This document shows, in pieces, positions 22,753-24,858 of a stretch of DNA of 24,858 nt (positions within the stretch are counted from its first letter, which is position 1; each line of letters starts with the position of its first letter). The stretch spans positions 1 through 24,858 of the forward strand of contig JASMAO010000165.1 in NCBI GenBank assembly GCA_030754315.1, read 5' to 3'. The notes under the pieces are model-generated. The model was not told where the DNA came from, did not search any database, and saw nothing but the letters and a program-made list of their open reading frames with translations. The position numbers and the translations under genes are program-made. This stretch comes from SAR202 cluster bacterium. GTDB taxonomy: Bacteria > Chloroflexota > Dehalococcoidia > Lucifugimonadales > JASMAO01.

Positions 22753-24858
22753 GTGAAAAAGACGTTTCAGGTACTCACCATAGTAGGCGCCATGGCGCTG
22801 TTGCTGGGCATAATGATGTCGGGCTCCGGCACAGTCAGCGCCGCGGGGTCGCTGGGCACCGTTACCTTTAATCAAGGTACATCGACAGCATCAGACGCCG
22901 TAAGTTACGGGACCAACGATATAACCAGTTTGGGAGCTATCGTTGCCGTCCACGTGGTTGACACGGATATAACCACCAACAACAACACGAGCACGGTGAC
23001 GAGCGACAGTGACGGAACAGGTATCACTGTCCCTCTGATCTCCAGGGCTTCCGGCCAGGCCAGCGGGTTGTTTGTGATTGGCACGTCGACGGGGACCACG
23101 ACGGTCACCCTGCGGACGGGTCAGACGGGTGTAGTGTTACCGATGCTCAAAACAGCACACGGGGACACGATCACAGCCACGTACACAGATGAGACAACGA
23201 ACTTTGGTACGGTCGGCATACCCAAGACAATGACGGTAGACGCGAATGGACCCACTTTCCTGGGCATGTCTCCCGCATCTGGTACGATCACGAAGACCGC
23301 GGCACAGACCTACTCGATTAGCATTAAGGACACCGATTCTGGCGTAAACGAGACCGCGGGCACGTACGGGTTCTTGATTAACACGTCATCGGCAACGACT
23401 ACAGGCTTAACCCTGCAGTCGCCTCTGTCAACCGCAGACTACACCGAGGGCGGTACAAAAGTAGGTGTCACGATTTCGATACCTCTTAGCCTGACCGGTA
23501 ATGTTTGGATTTCAGCGAGAGCTACAGACGTGGCGGGTAACTCTACCGACGCGTCGAGCATAGCCAAGATCACGATTGACCAGGGTGCTCCTACCCTGAC
23601 ATCGGTCTACACCGGTGTAGACTATGCCGCATCTGCTCCTCGCACCCTGGGTATTGGCAACAAGAAGAGCCTCATGGTTGTATTTGCTGACCCAGGCAGT
23701 CTGACCAAGCTGGATGGCAATTCAGTAACAGCTGGTGACTTCGCAGTTGCAAACAACTCGGTTTCAAGCGCAGACGTATTCGCTTCTGCTACAGCATCTA
23801 GCACCTCGGTCACAGGCATGACACCTGGTGATGGCGGTGTGGATACAGGACTGGCGGTCTTCTTGACCCTTGGTTCAGATATGGCTGCAGGAGATACGCC
23901 TGCTGTAACGGTTATTGGGACGATCACAGACGAGGCTGGCAATGTCCATGTCTCGACAGGTGCGATCACACCTAATGACAGGATTGCCCCAACGCTCACG
24001 GTTTCAGGCTTAACGCCTACGTTGGCTGGCGTCGACGCAACGGTTTCATTCACGATAACAGCTGACGAGGCAGTTACCGGTGACGAGCCGGCAACGATCA
24101 CCGTCTATAACCTCGAAGACAGTACTGCACTAACAAGGACAGTTGCTGCCGGGGCCGGTGACACATGGACCGTCACGACGGCCGCGCTTGCCAAGTCAGG
24201 TACGCACAGCATTTACGTAGCTGCAACGGATAGTGCGAGCAACTCTGGCACGACAGGTGTCACAGCCACCACCACTGCTGGTGTGGGCGCTACGGGCATC
24301 ATAGAGTTTGAGTCTGACGTAACACTGGTGGCTCCGCTCGTGTCGCCTGCTACTGGTGCGTCAGAGACGACCCGCAACCCGTTCTTCGTAACAATAGACT
24401 TCTCCAACGCCGGCACGACCACTGTGGGCGCATCCGAGTCGGTTGAGTTCACGGGTGACTCCAACTCGGTCATTACGTTCACGAAGGTTGAACTGGATGG
24501 CGTTGACGTGTCGGACGGCGTATCGAGTGAGGACAACAACAATTTCCTCCTGGCACTTAACGACATAACATCAGCTGAGCATACGTTGACGTTTAACGCG
24601 GAAGATGAGGCTGGTAACGCATTGGCAGCTGACCAGGAGATAGTGTTTACGATTACAGACAGGCCGCAGTTCTCGATCGCCCTGAAGCCAGGGTGGAACC
24701 TGATATCCCTGCCTGCTGACCCTGCTGATGGAGCAATCAACACAGTATTCACTGGCCTGGATAGCGTTTCTGACATAGTTACCTACGACCCGAGTGTACC
24801 AGGCGGTGCTCTGTCGGCTAGTAGAGACGATGCAGGCACGCTGGTAGGTACTCTCGAG
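22753..24858 (+). CDS. Large secreted surface protein, Ig-like repeats (partial, 3' end outside window)
   Basis: GTG at 22753, with AGGGGG about 7 nt upstream, opens a frame of 702 codons with no stop up to the last base, so the C-terminus is missing. Residues 1-31 form a clear Sec signal peptide: KK, a hydrophobic VLTIVGAMALLLGIMM core, and a likely cut after VSA. The mature part is rich in Thr, Ser, Gly, Ala and Asp, and I saw no cysteine. It is made of beta-rich Ig/cadherin-like modules with recurring phrases such as DVAGNSTD, FTITADEA and DEAGNALAADQ. Near the end, IALKPGWNLISLPADP matches a GWNLISLP module seen on surface proteins of Chloroflexota and other bacteria. It is probably an S-layer or cell-surface protein. 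Threonine is often encoded by ACG/ACC, and the stretch looks slightly richer in G+C than its neighbours. Confidence 0.85.
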   Translation, partial: MKKTFQVLTIVGAMALLLGIMMSGSGTVSAAGSLGTVTFNQGTSTASDAVSYGTNDITSLGAIVAVHVVDTDITTNNNTSTVTSDSDGTGITVPLISRASGQASGLFVIGTSTGTTTVTLRTGQTGVVLPMLKTAHGDTITATYTDETTNFGTVGIPKTMTVDANGPTFLGMSPASGTITKTAAQTYSISIKDTDSGVNETAGTYGFLINTSSATTTGLTLQSPLSTADYTEGGTKVGVTISIPLSLTGNVWISARATDVAGNSTDASSIAKITIDQGAPTLTSVYTGVDYAASAPRTLGIGNKKSLMVVFADPGSLTKLDGNSVTAGDFAVANNSVSSADVFASATASSTSVTGMTPGDGGVDTGLAVFLTLGSDMAAGDTPAVTVIGTITDEAGNVHVSTGAITPNDRIAPTLTVSGLTPTLAGVDATVSFTITADEAVTGDEPATITVYNLEDSTALTRTVAAGAGDTWTVTTAALAKSGTHSIYVAATDSASNSGTTGVTATTTAGVGATGIIEFESDVTLVAPLVSPATGASETTRNPFFVTIDFSNAGTTTVGASESVEFTGDSNSVITFTKVELDGVDVSDGVSSEDNNNFLLALNDITSAEHTLTFNAEDEAGNALAADQEIVFTITDRPQFSIALKPGWNLISLPADPADGAINTVFTGLDSVSDIVTYDPSVPGGALSASRDDAGTLVGTLE

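Noticed and set aside
22905..24776. Minus-strand open frames (22905-23108, 23622-24101, 24213-24776) opposite the surface protein
   Set aside because: They are Val/Thr/Ser/Pro-rich mirror images of the low-complexity, Thr/Asp/Ser-rich sense frame, which is continuous for 702 codons with a signal peptide and ribosome-binding site.
1..24858. CRISPR arrays, insertion sequences, prophage or integrase genes, attachment sites
   Set aside because: No regularly spaced repeats, transposase or integrase motifs were seen, and the only tRNA (14027-14112) has no repeated 3' end nearby that would suggest integration.

Overview
The window looks like an ordinary chromosomal segment of an uncultured, free-living bacterium with about half G+C. 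It is most likely a marine member of Chloroflexota (SAR202/Dehalococcoidia-like). This placement is inferred from a partial surface protein carrying a GWNLISLP motif of a kind I associate with Chloroflexota envelope proteins, a Gram-positive-type SOS box at recA, and the general style of the housekeeping proteins. No sequence search was run. I see no phage, insertion sequence, CRISPR array or rRNA.

Layout. Positions 1-74 hold the possible tail of an upstream gene. Next come a cysteine-free carboxymuconolactone-decarboxylase-like protein (+) and an M16 zinc peptidase (-) whose promoter would start the transcript on its GTG codon. A short nicotinate phosphoribosyltransferase-like enzyme (+) follows. 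The minus-strand pair CNNM/CorC-type membrane protein then tilS runs from 6886 to 4099. recA (-) and a class I glutamine amidotransferase (+) diverge from about 8450-8640, where recA has a LexA-type box. gyrA (+) has a good sigma-70 promoter and a good intrinsic terminator; ffh (+) follows.

From 14027 a plus-strand run begins: tRNA-Ser(TGA), sucC, sucD, a 568-residue protein of unknown function with a peptidase-M14-like N-terminus and a GH88/GH105-like C-terminus, a P-loop kinase-like protein, and pyrG. The last three are tightly packed (22 nt gap, then 8 nt overlap). rho follows alone. The window ends inside a large secreted, Thr/Ser-rich, Ig-repeat surface protein that begins with GTG at 22753 and stays open to the last base. 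It has a near-consensus promoter and a roughly 130-nt leader with two stem-loops.

Most genes are core functions: recombination, DNA topology, protein targeting, tRNA modification, TCA cycle, CTP and NAD synthesis, and transcription termination. The less ordinary parts are the two-domain 568-residue protein beside the kinase-like gene and pyrG, the surface protein with its structured leader, the altered RecA P-loop, the Gln at the GyrA quinolone position, and the apparently leaderless peptidase mRNA. Several starts were moved from the longest possible reading frame on ribosome-binding-site and family grounds (sucC, sucD, pyrG, CNNM).
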